A stretch of DNA of 60,234 nucleotides from Bacillota bacterium. GTDB taxonomy: Bacteria; Bacillota; Sulfobacillia; Sulfobacillales; Sulfobacillaceae. Numbering within the stretch: the first letter of the stretch is position 1; each line of letters begins with the position of its first letter. The position numbers were made by a program, and so were the translations under genes. The DNA is taken from assembly GCA_021841025.1 (NCBI GenBank), contig JAKBWA010000048.1:1-60234 (forward strand), written 5' to 3'. This document shows positions 45,709 to 55,080 of this stretch, one piece after another. The notes under the pieces were generated by a model. It had not been told where the DNA came from. It saw nothing but the letters and a program-made list of their open reading frames with translations, and made no database searches.

Positions 45709-46641
45709 TTAAACCTCTTTCCCCTCGTGTACTTTTTCGTTTGACGAAAAAGAAGCAGTCGCCGAACGGGCCTGACGAGCGGCATGGTATGACGTGCGCA
45801 CCAAGGGTCCCGATTCTACGTGGAGAAATCCGCGCGCTATGCCTTCCTCCCGCAATTTTTCAAATTCTTCCGGGGTATAAAAACGGGCCACAGGCATTTG
45901 TTTGGACGTGGGTCGCAAATATTGACCAATGGTCACAATATCCACATTCACAGCCCGCAAGTCGTCCAGGGTTTCTAAAATCTCATCCCACGTTTCTCCC
46001 ACGCCCAACATGATACTGGATTTCGTGGCCTGGTCACGGCGAATGATTTTGGCCGTGCGCAAGAGTTCCAAAGATCTTTCATAAGTCGCCCGGGAACGCA
46101 CACGAGGGGTCATCCTCCGCACCGTCTCGACATTATGATCCAGCAATTCAGGGTGCACTTCAACAACTTTTTGCAGTGCCACAGCCTCTCCTTGAAAGTC
46201 CGGAATGAGCACTTCTACCTGACAGTGAGGAGACAGACGCCTAATGGCTTCAATCGTCATCCGAAAGATGGTTGCTCCCCCGTCAGGCACATCATCTCTA
46301 TCAACACTGGTGATTACCACATGATCCAAGTCCATTTTCTGCACAGTTTGCGCAACCCGTTCCGGTTCTTCCCAGTCCAAGGCACCAGGATGTCCACTTT
46401 TCACGGCACAGAACCGGCAATTGCGGGTACATGTCTCTCCCAAAATCATAAACGTCGCAGTCTTGTCCCGATCCCAGCACTCATAAATATTAGGACAATG
46501 CGCTTCCTCACAAACTGTATGCAACTGTTCTCCACGCATCATCATTTTCAGTCGATGATAGTTAGGTCCCTGTGTTGCCTTGACTTTTAGCCATTGGGGT
46601 TTTTCCAGCTCTTCCTTCTCTATCACACGTATCACCCTCAT
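45709..46641 (-). CDS. lipA: Lipoyl synthase
   Basis: A radical-SAM enzyme of 310 residues that inserts two sulfurs into octanoyl groups to make lipoyl cofactors. The auxiliary 4Fe-4S motif CEEAHCPNIYEC and the radical-SAM motif CTRNCRFC are both complete, followed by VVITSVDRDDVPDGGA. The C-terminal RTSYHA contains the serine-type ligand region RSSY in altered form (RTSY), which keeps the serine. ATG 46641 is the likely start, though its ribosome binding site is weak. It sits between paralogues 2 and 3 of the 12-TM family and is probably a separate unit. Confidence 0.95.
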   Translation of the reverse strand: MRVIRVIEKEELEKPQWLKVKATQGPNYHRLKMMMRGEQLHTVCEEAHCPNIYECWDRDKTATFMILGETCTRNCRFCAVKSGHPGALDWEEPERVAQTVQKMDLDHVVITSVDRDDVPDGGATIFRMTIEAIRRLSPHCQVEVLIPDFQGEAVALQKVVEVHPELLDHNVETVRRMTPRVRSRATYERSLELLRTAKIIRRDQATKSSIMLGVGETWDEILETLDDLRAVNVDIVTIGQYLRPTSKQMPVARFYTPEEFEKLREEGIARGFLHVESGPLVRTSYHAARQARSATASFSSNEKVHEGKEV

Positions 46642-46994
46642 CTCATAGTTATGCCTTAAAAACACTCCGCGTTTTTCGGTGGATGCTATCTGATGACAAG
46701 CCGAAAATCCTGCATCTTATTATGTTCGCTACGCCCTTGAAGGGAAATTCCTTATTCTCTCAAGAAAATCTGTGAATATGGCCGCCCGTATTTGATATAA
46801 CGCCGAGACTCAGTCATTAGCACTATTACAATAATAAGCCACAATCCCGCTTTCTTGGCAGGATTGTTCTTTTTCTATTTTTCTATTATGGACGCACATT
46901 ATGAAGAATGTGGCACGAACAGCTGCGAGTGAGACAGTCGTCAGCATAAACCTCCCGTTGCCTCAAGTCCACGATCAAATTCCAGGTCTTAACA
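46642..46994. other. Gap with a plus-strand terminator-like stem
   Basis: No gene is seen. ACAATCC (46841-46847) pairs with GGATTGT (46861-46867), followed by TCTTTTTCTATTTTT, a terminator form on the plus strand although no plus-strand gene ends here. It might end an antisense or readthrough transcript. Confidence 0.45.
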
Positions 46995-48329
46995 TCAATT
47001 TCTGGATGACGACTTGTCAGCCATGTGTTTCTTTTCCTCTTGGACTCCCACTCGCTCTACCTGGGGGTGAGCGGAATGGTATAGTGCACGCGCAATATCT
47101 ACGGTTGCCAAAAGTGTTCCACCCATGGCAAAACGAAACGCCCCAAACCACCCCATTAGCAAAAAGACCGCGGCCAAAATCACGGCCGCAAAATACACGA
47201 TATAAGCATAACGATCTCGCGATTCGTGGACAAGGTCCTGGACTCTTGGCGTCTTCTGTTTTCCCATTTTGGACCCAAAGCGGTTGATCCACACCAAAAA
47301 CGGAATGATCTTGTAAAGTTGTGTTAAGGCAAGACCTCCCAGCCAACCATAAAGACCCAGGAATACCAACGCCACATCAAGCCGGGTTCCAAATGAATCA
47401 GGCAGTGCGGCAATGCCGCCGACAACCAAAATCCCCAATATCGCCAGTGGCACAAGCCCAAAACGGGCATTCAACTCAAGACGACGGCGTTTTCTTTGTT
47501 GATACAGTTTTCTCATGTCCAGAAGATACAAGCTTAATCCTATCAATATCACTACCCAACTTGCATCCGCTAAAAAATTGAGACCTTCCCAACGGCCAAT
47601 CCATGTCGCCGTAATTCCTGCCGCCGTAGCAATATAAGCGGTCCAGCCAAGTTTTCCCCGGTGTTCGTCAGAGAGAGTGAACATAGCCAAGAGCTTGTAA
47701 CTAACACCCATAGCCGTCAAAGTCAGCCAGCCCACCACACCGCCAGCCACATGGGAGGCCAGACCTCGTGTTCCCATCATCTGGAGTTGGGAGGGTGTGA
47801 ATAATTCCGGCACAGTCAATGACAACGCCAAAAACAATCCGACCAAAACCGTCACCAACAGATAGAAAATTCCTGTGGCTACCAGCCATGCCGGCAATTG
47901 CCACGGCCATGCCCTCTTAAGCGTCACGCCCAGATTGATTGCCGCAATAATCGATCCGGATACAACGAACGTTCCGCCGACGGGCAATAACCAGGCTACG
48001 TGGGGAACAACTCCCCCTGGCAAGGCCAAAAATCCCAAAATCATTCCAATTAAACCAATGGCGATGCTAATCACACTAACACCGGACCATCCTTGACTGG
48101 ATAATTCGGTTTGCGTGAGAACAGGAACAAACTGGTGCAATGCGCCCAGGATAACCAGCGTCAAAAACCCAATGGTTGTCAGGTGGACACCGACCAAAAC
48201 CCACGGATCGCCAAGACGCTCTAGCGGATTGCCAAGGCCCAAAACCCACAACAATTCGGCCAATATTAATGATACGATCGCCACGCTAAAATAGCTCATG
48301 CTCCACCTGGATAAACGCACTCCTCGCAT
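46995..48329 (-). CDS. 12-TM membrane protein resembling heme-copper oxidase subunit I/NnrS (paralogue 3)
   Basis: A 444-residue protein with about 12 hydrophobic helices. It has GVHLTTIGFLTLVILGALHQFVPV with the first conserved His, then SHVAGGVVGWLTLTAMGVSYKL with the second. Near the C-terminus it has GLYGWLGGLALTQLYKIIPFLVWINR and TPRVQDLVHE. It is closer to paralogue 2 than to 1 in these blocks. GAGGGAGC precedes ATG 48329; ATG 48299 is possible. Two CRP-type half- or full sites lie upstream, at 48492 and 48646. The operon arrangement, with paralogues 1 and 2 on the other strand, suggests an inverted gene duplication. Confidence 0.72.
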   Translation of the reverse strand: MRGVRLSRWSMSYFSVAIVSLILAELLWVLGLGNPLERLGDPWVLVGVHLTTIGFLTLVILGALHQFVPVLTQTELSSQGWSGVSVISIAIGLIGMILGFLALPGGVVPHVAWLLPVGGTFVVSGSIIAAINLGVTLKRAWPWQLPAWLVATGIFYLLVTVLVGLFLALSLTVPELFTPSQLQMMGTRGLASHVAGGVVGWLTLTAMGVSYKLLAMFTLSDEHRGKLGWTAYIATAAGITATWIGRWEGLNFLADASWVVILIGLSLYLLDMRKLYQQRKRRRLELNARFGLVPLAILGILVVGGIAALPDSFGTRLDVALVFLGLYGWLGGLALTQLYKIIPFLVWINRFGSKMGKQKTPRVQDLVHESRDRYAYIVYFAAVILAAVFLLMGWFGAFRFAMGGTLLATVDIARALYHSAHPQVERVGVQEEKKHMADKSSSRN

Positions 48330-48499
48330 AGCTCATGCTCCCTCTTCGAGGTTTTACAGCTGAAATCCGCGGGCATTGTCAAAGAATTCAGCTTGATATC
48401 TCCCTTTGGTCACCAACTATCAGCATGCGCCCTGGGATACCGTCATTATGGAGTCGCATCTTATTCTCTGCCGCCTTTGCCACTGGCATGCTGTGATCA
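48330..48499. other. Upstream region of the third 12-TM gene
   Basis: Contains TGTGATCA at 48492-48499, the same eight bases that begin the operators at 29031 and 42823; its right half (CCGTG) does not match. The promoter of the 48329 gene should lie here. Confidence 0.35.
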
Positions 48500-48813
48500 T
48501 CACCGTGTCGACTTCTTGGCTCCGGCAGCCATGCCACACAGTTTGATTCGTTTTGATTCGTACTCCCAGTACGGCTCCGGCTTACCCCGATGATCGCCCA
48601 ATTGGTGCATCTGTAACAAGAATACCTTGTATGCTTCCACGGCACTGTGACTGGGATCACACGGCCAAAAAGGGCATAGTGAGTCAAAACCCATAGGGGC
48701 AAGGAGCACATCGACTTACATTCTTTGAGAAATTGATCCGCCTGATTCATGGCGTGTTTCGCTGTCAGGAACTGGTCTATGGCCAGATTTCGGCTAATTT
48801 TGGCGATGTCCAT
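48500..48813 (-). pseudogene. Small gene with a probable frameshift, unknown function
   Basis: From ATG 48813 one frame reads NLAIDQFLTAKHAMNQADQFL as far as about 48715. The adjacent frame from there reads VLLAPMGFDSLCPFWPCD, then AVEAYKVFLLQMHQLGDHRG and PEPYWEYESKRIKLCG, ending at 48500. Both parts look like one coding sequence of about 100 residues broken by an extra base near 48710. Two cysteines (PFWPCD; KLCG) may be a metal site. I recognise no family. A perfect CRP-type site lies within it (48646-48661), so the region may instead be non-coding. Confidence 0.35.
48646..48661. promoter_or_regulatory. Perfect CRP-type site inside the decayed gene
   Basis: TGTGACTGGGATCACA fits TGTGA-N6-TCACA exactly. 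It is 317 bases before the start of the third 12-TM gene and inside a possible frameshifted gene. It may be functional at a distance, or fortuitous. Confidence 0.35.
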
Positions 48814-48961
48814 CTACGGCTAAGCTAAAGCTCTTTAGACTAAAGCCATGGGCTGGGCCAACGGACACGAGGGGATTCCTCTCGCCGGTGTTGTCGCGGT
48901 GTCCAGATGTTTCCGGAATCTGCCTCGCTCAAGCCCCCCGCACGGTGAGATCATATTTGCG

Positions 48962-50162
48962 CTATGGAGTCTTTAATACACTCAAACCCAATCCTGCTGT
49001 GAGAATCAATCCGCCAATGCCTAACCCGAGAAAAAATACCGAAACACCGACTTTAGCAATAACCCAACTGCCCATTACCGGCGCAAAGGGTGTAATGATA
49101 CGGGCTACCATTCGAAATGTTGAGATTACCCTGCCAAAGAGTTCCTGGGGAACAATTTCCTGTCGGTAGGTTCGGATATTCAGACTGTACAGGGCCGCGA
49201 TACTACTTATCGAAAGAATTAAAATCAGCCCTGCGGCCAAATGATTAATCCCAAACCAAAAAGCACACAACGCGCTTCCCAAGCTTGCCCCCAGAACAAT
49301 TCCCCACTTTCGTGGCACCCATTGCAAGAATGTGGCAAAGAGGATGGTCCCGAGTAAATTGCCGAGGCCTTCTACAGCAAATGCCACACCTATCAGGGTT
49401 GCGGATAAATGCAAATGACGCCGCAAAACAATAAGAATCACTGGGAATGCCGGCAGACTCGACTATATTTCATACTATGCTGATGCCTAATACCCCGCGA
49501 ATCTCTCGATTAGACCATATATAAGACCACCCGGCCCCAAGATCCGAATGCCATGAGGCGCTTTTCTTGGCCGTCTCCGTGTTCGGCAGACGGATCACAA
49601 GCAACACGAGGAGGGAACAAAAATAGGATAAAGCGATGACCCACAACGTTAGTGTTAGAGAAAACGCGATTAACAATCCCGCGAGAACCGGGGAAAGGAT
49701 GACAATCAGGGCCTCAAGTCCGTGCCAGAGGCTATTTGCTTGGACCAATTGATGCTTAGGAAGCATTACGGGAAAGATTGCCTGAAAAGCGGGCCAATCC
49801 AAGACATCTAATACTCCTAGGAAAAATGCGCCGGAATATATCGCAAGGAGAAGGGTTGAGGGTGCTGTCGACATAATAAGCACGAGCCCTAGCACAGTGA
49901 TCGCTGACAGCCCGTTTGTCATCAGAAGTATTGTTCTTTTGGAATGGCGATCTGCCAATGTCCCCATCACCGGAGCCATAAACTCCGGCAACGATAAAAA
50001 CATCAAACTGCTCCCTAAAACCAGAGCAGAGCCCGTCTTAATATATAAAAACCAGCTGAGGCCGAATTTAAACACGATCCCGCCTAAAACGCTAAAGGCC
50101 CGGGATAGCAACAGCCCATAAAAGTTAAGGGGGCCATGGACCTGTATCTTCATCTTTAGCAA
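48962..50162 (-). pseudogene. MFS transporter, broken in the middle
   Basis: An MFS exporter of about 400 residues would be encoded. The N-terminal part (50162 to about 49468) has LLLSRAFSVLGGIVFKFGLSWFL, then MGTLADRHSKRTILLMTNG, the typical loop 2-3 motif. Its frame stops with ISIV at 49470. The C-terminal half resumes as SSLPAFPVILIVLRRHLHLSA in another frame and runs to 48962 with FAVEGLGNLLGTILFATFLQW. Two stops lie in that frame between, so at least two small changes separate the halves. TTG 50162 after GGAGG or ATG 50153 is the start. Each half has six helices, so independent function is unlikely. Confidence 0.75.
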
Positions 50163-50630
50163 GGAGTCCTCCTTTGGCGAGAGGCATCGCGCCCTGCCAT
50201 CATGTTGCACCATCCCCTGGGGATGCTCCTTTCAATCACCAAGCGCTTTAAGCGCAATCTGCCAAGGCTCAAACACCCTGGCCATATGTATCTTTCGGGC
50301 GTTAACGCTTCCCGGTCCCATCCCCGCCCCATAGGTGTTAATGGAGTCCATACTACTCGGGTCGCGTTCCCGTGTCCTCTTCACATCCTGCACCGCCCGT
50401 ACCGTATAATACCAAAGGAAGACGTGCCTCCTGAAAGGATTGCGCCTGTGTTGGATTGTACACACGGTTTAACGGGGCGCCTATTGGTTGAGGCAAGAGA
50501 GTAGAGTATTCTCACCAACTATCAACTGAAGGCCGCCTTCCGCGCTGACTGTTTCTTCACCATGCATTTTTGCTATGATGAGTAAAGGTCAGTCACAGCA
50601 AATGACTAGCAAGGAGGACAATCACTCCCA
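50163..50630. other. Divergent intergenic region
   Basis: Lies between the broken MFS gene and the MaoC-like gene. TATAAT at 50405-50410 is a possible -10. AAGGAGGAC at about 50611-50619 is the ribosome binding site of the next gene. No gene is supported. Confidence 0.4.
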
Positions 50631-51071
50631 ATGTATTTTGAAGACTTTGAAGTGGGACAGACATTTCATTCCGGAGGGCGAACCCTAACCGAAGGGGAAA
50701 TTATTTCGTTTGCTCATATGTATGACCCCCAAACGATGCATATTAACTCCGAATGGGCCAAAGACGGGCCGTTTCATGGGCTAATAGCCTCCGGGTTTCA
50801 AACCCTCGGCATAGCTTGGTGGCTTTTTCTTCGCATGGGTTTAGTTTTGGAGAGTATGTTCGTGGGTGTCGGCATTGATAACTTGCGCTGGATCCGCCCC
50901 GTCCGCCCCAGTGATACTCTCTCTTTGACACTCACGATTCAAGACAAGGGCGAGGTGCGATCAGGAAGGGGACTGATTACTTTTGGGCATGAACTAACGA
51001 ACCAGGACATGGATACAGTCATGACTTACACCTCTCTTAACCTCATTTATTGCCGCCCAACCGAAGATTAA
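50631..51071 (+). CDS. MaoC-like (hotdog-fold) hydratase/dehydratase
   Basis: A 146-residue hotdog-fold protein. FEDFEVGQTFHSGGRTLTEGEI is the typical MaoC start. ISFAHMYDPQTMHINSEWAK carries the catalytic Asp/His region (usual DxNPxH), and FHGLIASGFQTLGIAWWL follows. Members hydrate enoyl-CoA substrates in beta-oxidation or related pathways. Here the motif reads DPQTMHI, so His is kept at the expected distance. AAGGAGG lies about 12 bases before ATG 50631. It stands alone; its substrate is unknown. Confidence 0.85.
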   Translation: MYFEDFEVGQTFHSGGRTLTEGEIISFAHMYDPQTMHINSEWAKDGPFHGLIASGFQTLGIAWWLFLRMGLVLESMFVGVGIDNLRWIRPVRPSDTLSLTLTIQDKGEVRSGRGLITFGHELTNQDMDTVMTYTSLNLIYCRPTED

Positions 51072-51574
51072 GATTGGGATAATGTTCTGGTGTTCTTCGA
51101 GCCCCTCAAGCTCTTCTGCATCCCCGGGGACTAGGTTAGCATATCTCTGGCGAATGGGGCACTCTTAGTTGCCTGGCAACCCTTGACTGCAACAAACTCC
51201 AGTGGGAATCTCGTTATCCACAGTCACATCAGCATCTACTCCTCTTTATCCCCCCAAAGAGCGTTGCCAGTGCAATCTCAAGATTGCTGTCTCAAGAGAT
51301 CTGGTCTTGGGCCAGGACATTTTCACACATCAGACAAACCGTTCTGATGGACCGATCCATTTCTGATCATCACTGATCAAATCTGGTGCTGTGCCACCTT
51401 TCTGGTTCATTGCATCTTGGCTTCTTAGGGTCCATTTTTGAGCATACCCCTTGCCTTTTTAGGGGGTGAAAAGCCGTCTTTATGATACCCTCTGGGATTT
51501 GAAACGAATTCTCAACGGATTCGACGAACCGAAGTCATCAAATCCGCCAGTCATCCGCTCAAATATTTGTCTCT
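51072..51574. other. Gap between convergent genes
   Basis: No gene is seen. TGATCA recurs twice near 51365-51380 and a weak stem lies at CCCCTTGCCTTTTTAGGGG (about 51446-51464). Nothing further. Confidence 0.35.
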
Positions 51575-52711
51575 TCACAAGCTTTTAGGCTGCCCTTGAA
51601 CGGCCCGAGCCAGGAGTTGTGCCGCCGTACGAACTTCGGCAGAAGTTGTTTGCCGGCCCAAACTTAATCGAATCAGCCCACGGGCCACCGACGCTTCCAC
51701 ACCCATCGCACGCAAAGTCGGAGCCCCTTCATTAGTGTCCGAATGGCAGGCAGAGCCAGTACCCGCGCGCAGTTCGGGGCACAAGAAGAGCAAATCCAGG
51801 CCAAGCCACCCATCGACAGCGAGGCCAACAGTATTAGGCAACCTGGGAACTTGTTGACCGAATATGCGACACTGAGGAATCGCTTGCGTCAAGTAATGCT
51901 CCAGTTCATTACGCAGTGTGCGTTGTTTACCATGCCCTTTATCCGCAAACCATTCCTGCGTAAGAGAAGCCGCCTTTCCCAACCCAACAATTCCGGGCAC
52001 GTTTTCTGTTCCGCTGCGCCGTCCTCCTTCCTGGCCGCCTCCCTGGAGTCCTTGCGGAAAATCTAACCCGGCTTTAATAATTAAAGCGCCAATTCCTTTC
52101 GGCGCGTACAGTTTATGACCGGCTACACTTAACAAGTCAACATCCAAAAGTGGCATGTTCACCACAATCTTTCCCACGGCTTGGGAGGCATCTGTGTGAA
52201 CCAAAGCACCCACTTTGTGAGCACGCTGAGCAACATCGGCAACAGGTTGAATCGTGCCGATTTCGTTGTTGGCAAGCATGACGCTGACTAATGCAGTTCT
52301 TTCATCAAGCAAGGCGTCTAAGGCATCAATCCGCACAATGCCCCGGGAATCCACCGGAATAAACTTTACGTCAATTCCTTCTGAGATCAGAGACTTCACC
52401 GTTTGGGTCACAGAGGGATGTTCCATTTGTGACACTAAGATGCGATCACGTTTGCCATGCCAGTAAGCCAAACTGCCTTGAATGGCCCAATTGTTGCTTT
52501 CAGTGCCGCCGCTAGTCCAGACAACCTGGTCCGGGCTAACCCCAAGCAAATCACCCACAAGCTGCCTGGCTTCGGCTACCGCTTGAGCCACCGCTCCGGC
52601 CTCAGGGTAAGACGCTGAAGGATTGTAAAACTTCTCCGTGAAAAAAGGCATCATTGCCGAAACTACTTCACCGAGAACGGGCGTTGTCGCATTATAGTCT
52701 AGATAAATCAT
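51575..52711 (-). CDS. Cysteine desulfurase, NifS/IscS-like
   Basis: A 378-residue PLP enzyme that takes sulfur from cysteine for Fe-S clusters, thiolation or lipoate. IYLDYNATTPVLGEV is the standard start, then WTSGGTESNNWAIQG, MEHPSVTQTVKSL, HTDASQAVGKI and the PLP lysine in LSVAGHKLYAPKGIGALI. The sulfur-accepting Cys is in GTGSACHSDTNEG, a short loop as in group II/III IscS-like types. ATG 52711 is chosen because GGGAGG lies eight bases upstream. No scaffold or thiI is adjacent. lipA nearby also depends on Fe-S supply. Confidence 0.93.
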   Translation of the reverse strand: MIYLDYNATTPVLGEVVSAMMPFFTEKFYNPSASYPEAGAVAQAVAEARQLVGDLLGVSPDQVVWTSGGTESNNWAIQGSLAYWHGKRDRILVSQMEHPSVTQTVKSLISEGIDVKFIPVDSRGIVRIDALDALLDERTALVSVMLANNEIGTIQPVADVAQRAHKVGALVHTDASQAVGKIVVNMPLLDVDLLSVAGHKLYAPKGIGALIIKAGLDFPQGLQGGGQEGGRRSGTENVPGIVGLGKAASLTQEWFADKGHGKQRTLRNELEHYLTQAIPQCRIFGQQVPRLPNTVGLAVDGWLGLDLLFLCPELRAGTGSACHSDTNEGAPTLRAMGVEASVARGLIRLSLGRQTTSAEVRTAAQLLARAVQGQPKSL

Positions 52712-53314
52712 GGCACAAGCCTCCCGATAAAAATAAAGGAATAAAGCCATCTCACGCCAAGGCAACTGGGGTAATGCCCCAATAACCCAGGCCGCCTGCT
52801 GAACTGATTAGTGCTTTGAGATCAATCGAATCACTTTCACTCCGCTCGTGCAAGAGATTGCCATGACTAAATCTCTCTCAGTCATTATAAGGCTCGTGGT
52901 TTTTCACTCATAGGTGGGTTGGCAAAGCCCTGCCCGATTTGTGAAAGATAACTCACTCGCCTATTCGCCAACCCATCACATGCTCCCACTCTATCTTTAA
53001 TATTGGAAGCCAAATTCCCCCATGCGCCAAAAAGACTCGTGTCGTCTCGGCAGACCGTATAACCAAGCGAACATTGGCATAAACTCTTGATCACATTCAC
53101 ATTCATCAAGGAAGGAAGCCATATTGTGAGCTATCTTGCTCAACCATGCAAAGGACGTAAAATTATGTTAGACTCGATGATGCACTGTGCAGTCCTCTAT
53201 GGTGATGGTAAAGAGACCTTAACGGCTTTTTATCCTCAGCAAAGAGGCTGCACCTTTTATACGCCAATTTGTTTATTTTCGGATGGCCAATTCATGACAT
53301 AATGGGGGGATTCT
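52712..53314. other. Divergent region with a long inverted repeat
   Basis: Separates cysteine desulfurase from the NCS1 transporter. It contains the 9-bp inverted repeat at 52915-52975 and a GGGG/CCCC stem near 52767-52779. No supported gene; the frame 53087-53302 has no homology. Confidence 0.4.
52915..52975. repeat. Inverted repeat with 43-base loop, possible structured RNA
   Basis: TGGGTTGGC (52915-52923) pairs perfectly with GCCAACCCA (52967-52975). The loop contains further complementary pieces (GTGA/TCAC). It is about 205 bases before the cysteine desulfurase start and 340 before the NCS1 gene. It could be a leader RNA, but no known class was matched. Confidence 0.45.
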
Positions 53315-54751
53315 GTGGGGAGAAAACTGGGTTTAGAAACAAACAGCATTAATTTCATACCCCTGGATCAACGATACGGAAAGGCATCAGATTTGCTGTT
53401 TCTTTGGTTCGGGGCGAATACTCAGATGGCGGTCGTCACCACCGGCATCTTGACCATCGTGCCCCATTTCGGCTTCATCTGGGCCGCCTTGGGAATCATT
53501 GCGGGATCGCTTTTAGGGTCCATCTTCATGGCATCTCACTCCGCGCAAGGACCGCATTTGGGCATCCCACAAATGATTCAAAGTCGTGCACAGTTCGGAT
53601 ATTATGGAGCGGTCATTCCGCTTTTAATGGTAGTCGCCATGTATCTGGGATTTTATGCAGCAGGGGCGGTCATTGGAGCTGAGGCTCTGTCGTTGCTCTT
53701 TCACATTCCCATTTACATGGGGATTCTCATCAGCTCTGTGGCCGACCTCCTCTTGGTTATTGGAGGATATCGCTTTATCCACCGGTTTAACCATATCATG
53801 GCGTATTTCTTCTCTGTGGTTTTTCTTGTTATCACCATCCTATTAATTCGAGGGCCTGGTTTAGGCAAAGGATTAACTCACGCAACCTTTTATGGTCATT
53901 TCATGATCGGACCATTTCTTTTGAGCATCTCTTTAGCCGTCATTAACACTTTAGGGTATGCTCCTTATGTGGCTGACTATTCCCGCTATTTGCCCGCAAA
54001 AACCACAATTCAGTCCACCTTTTGGTATTCCTACATCGGCGTCAGCTTATCCAATATATGGATGATGATTTTGGGAGCAGCGGTTCAAGCTCAGTCACCG
54101 CACTCGGACCCAATGGTCGGATTCTTCCACCTTGGCTCCACACTCTTTCCGGTATTCGGGGTGTTTGTTCTGTTGTCAGGCTGGCTTGGGGTCGTAAGTA
54201 TCAACGCGTTAAACGTTTATGGCGCATTTATGTCAACTTTAACCATCACCACAACATTTTACCGCCGCTGGAAGCCCACACTTCAGCTCAGACTGTGGTT
54301 CATTATCCCCATTGGCATACTGGCGACCTATTTGTCGTTTTTTGACAAAAGTCACCTGCTCATGAGTTTTGAGACCTTTTTAACCTTTCTCATCGATTTT
54401 CTGGTTCCGTGGACTGCCATCAATCTTATGGATTTTTACGTAGTACGTCACGGGCACTATGACATTCCGGCTATCTTCGATCCCAACGGACCTTATGGCC
54501 GCATCAATGTCAGGGCGTTAGTGTGCTATTTCGGAGGATTTTTGGCTGAACTGCCATTTATGAACAACGCCATCTATGAAGGCCCCATCGCGAAACTCCT
54601 CGACAACGGAGACACCAGTTGGATAGTGGGACTCATCGTGGCTGGCGCGTTATATTGGATTGGGGCGAAACGATCCCCGGAGAAACTCAGCCAGACCGAT
54701 CAGAATACTGATTATGATATGGCCTCAGGAAATGATAGCGCCATTGACTAA
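53315..54751 (+). CDS. NCS1 family nucleobase:cation symporter
   Basis: A 478-residue protein with about 12 hydrophobic segments that imports cytosine, purines, allantoin or a similar base. FIPLDQRYGKASDLLFLWFGANTQ is the usual NCS1 opening with the substrate-site region, LGIPQMIQSRAQFGYYGAVIP is highly typical, and GYAPYVADYSRYLP matches the loop between helices 5 and 6. The start is GTG 53315 preceded by GGGGGGA. Substrate is not readable. A terminator follows. Confidence 0.9.
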   Translation: MGRKLGLETNSINFIPLDQRYGKASDLLFLWFGANTQMAVVTTGILTIVPHFGFIWAALGIIAGSLLGSIFMASHSAQGPHLGIPQMIQSRAQFGYYGAVIPLLMVVAMYLGFYAAGAVIGAEALSLLFHIPIYMGILISSVADLLLVIGGYRFIHRFNHIMAYFFSVVFLVITILLIRGPGLGKGLTHATFYGHFMIGPFLLSISLAVINTLGYAPYVADYSRYLPAKTTIQSTFWYSYIGVSLSNIWMMILGAAVQAQSPHSDPMVGFFHLGSTLFPVFGVFVLLSGWLGVVSINALNVYGAFMSTLTITTTFYRRWKPTLQLRLWFIIPIGILATYLSFFDKSHLLMSFETFLTFLIDFLVPWTAINLMDFYVVRHGHYDIPAIFDPNGPYGRINVRALVCYFGGFLAELPFMNNAIYEGPIAKLLDNGDTSWIVGLIVAGALYWIGAKRSPEKLSQTDQNTDYDMASGNDSAID

Positions 54752-54800
54752 AAACCCTTGCCCAAATTGATAGGGGACAGTACCATTGGTTGAGACTTTG

Positions 54801-54836
54801 CAACAACCCGGCAAGAACCCCTGTGCCGGGTTGTTG
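54801..54836 (+). terminator. Rho-independent terminator
   Basis: CAACAACCCGGC (54801-54812) pairs perfectly with GCCGGGTTGTTG (54825-54836), followed by TCTTT. It ends the NCS1 transcript 50 bases after its stop. Confidence 0.88.
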
Positions 54837-55080
54837 TCTTTACGGCACCTTTACGACTAAGGGCAGGCAAAAGAGATTGAGATTTTCGGCCTACGCAAGC
54901 TCTATGTGTTCCGCCGCCTGACATGCCGCCACTGACCGGATTACACAGATGCCAGCTCGGGGAATCATTCAGACCCGCAAAAATTTGTACCCTTGTAACC
55001 CATCAAGGCGGGCGAAAACGATTTTCGGTGAGGCATCAATAACTCTGCTCAGAGGAAGACGAATCATCAGAAAGTCCCCT
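54837..55080. other. Gap between convergent genes
   Basis: Nothing is recognised here beyond the terminator before it. Confidence 0.35.

Noticed and set aside
48388-48813. A full 141-residue protein in one frame
   Set aside because: The second half in that frame is unlike a protein; the adjacent frame continues it better, so a frameshift was called instead.
50424-50504. A 26-residue open frame with AAAGGA and a TATAAT just upstream
   Set aside because: The -10 box and the ribosome binding site are too close for both to serve the same frame, and no family is recognised.
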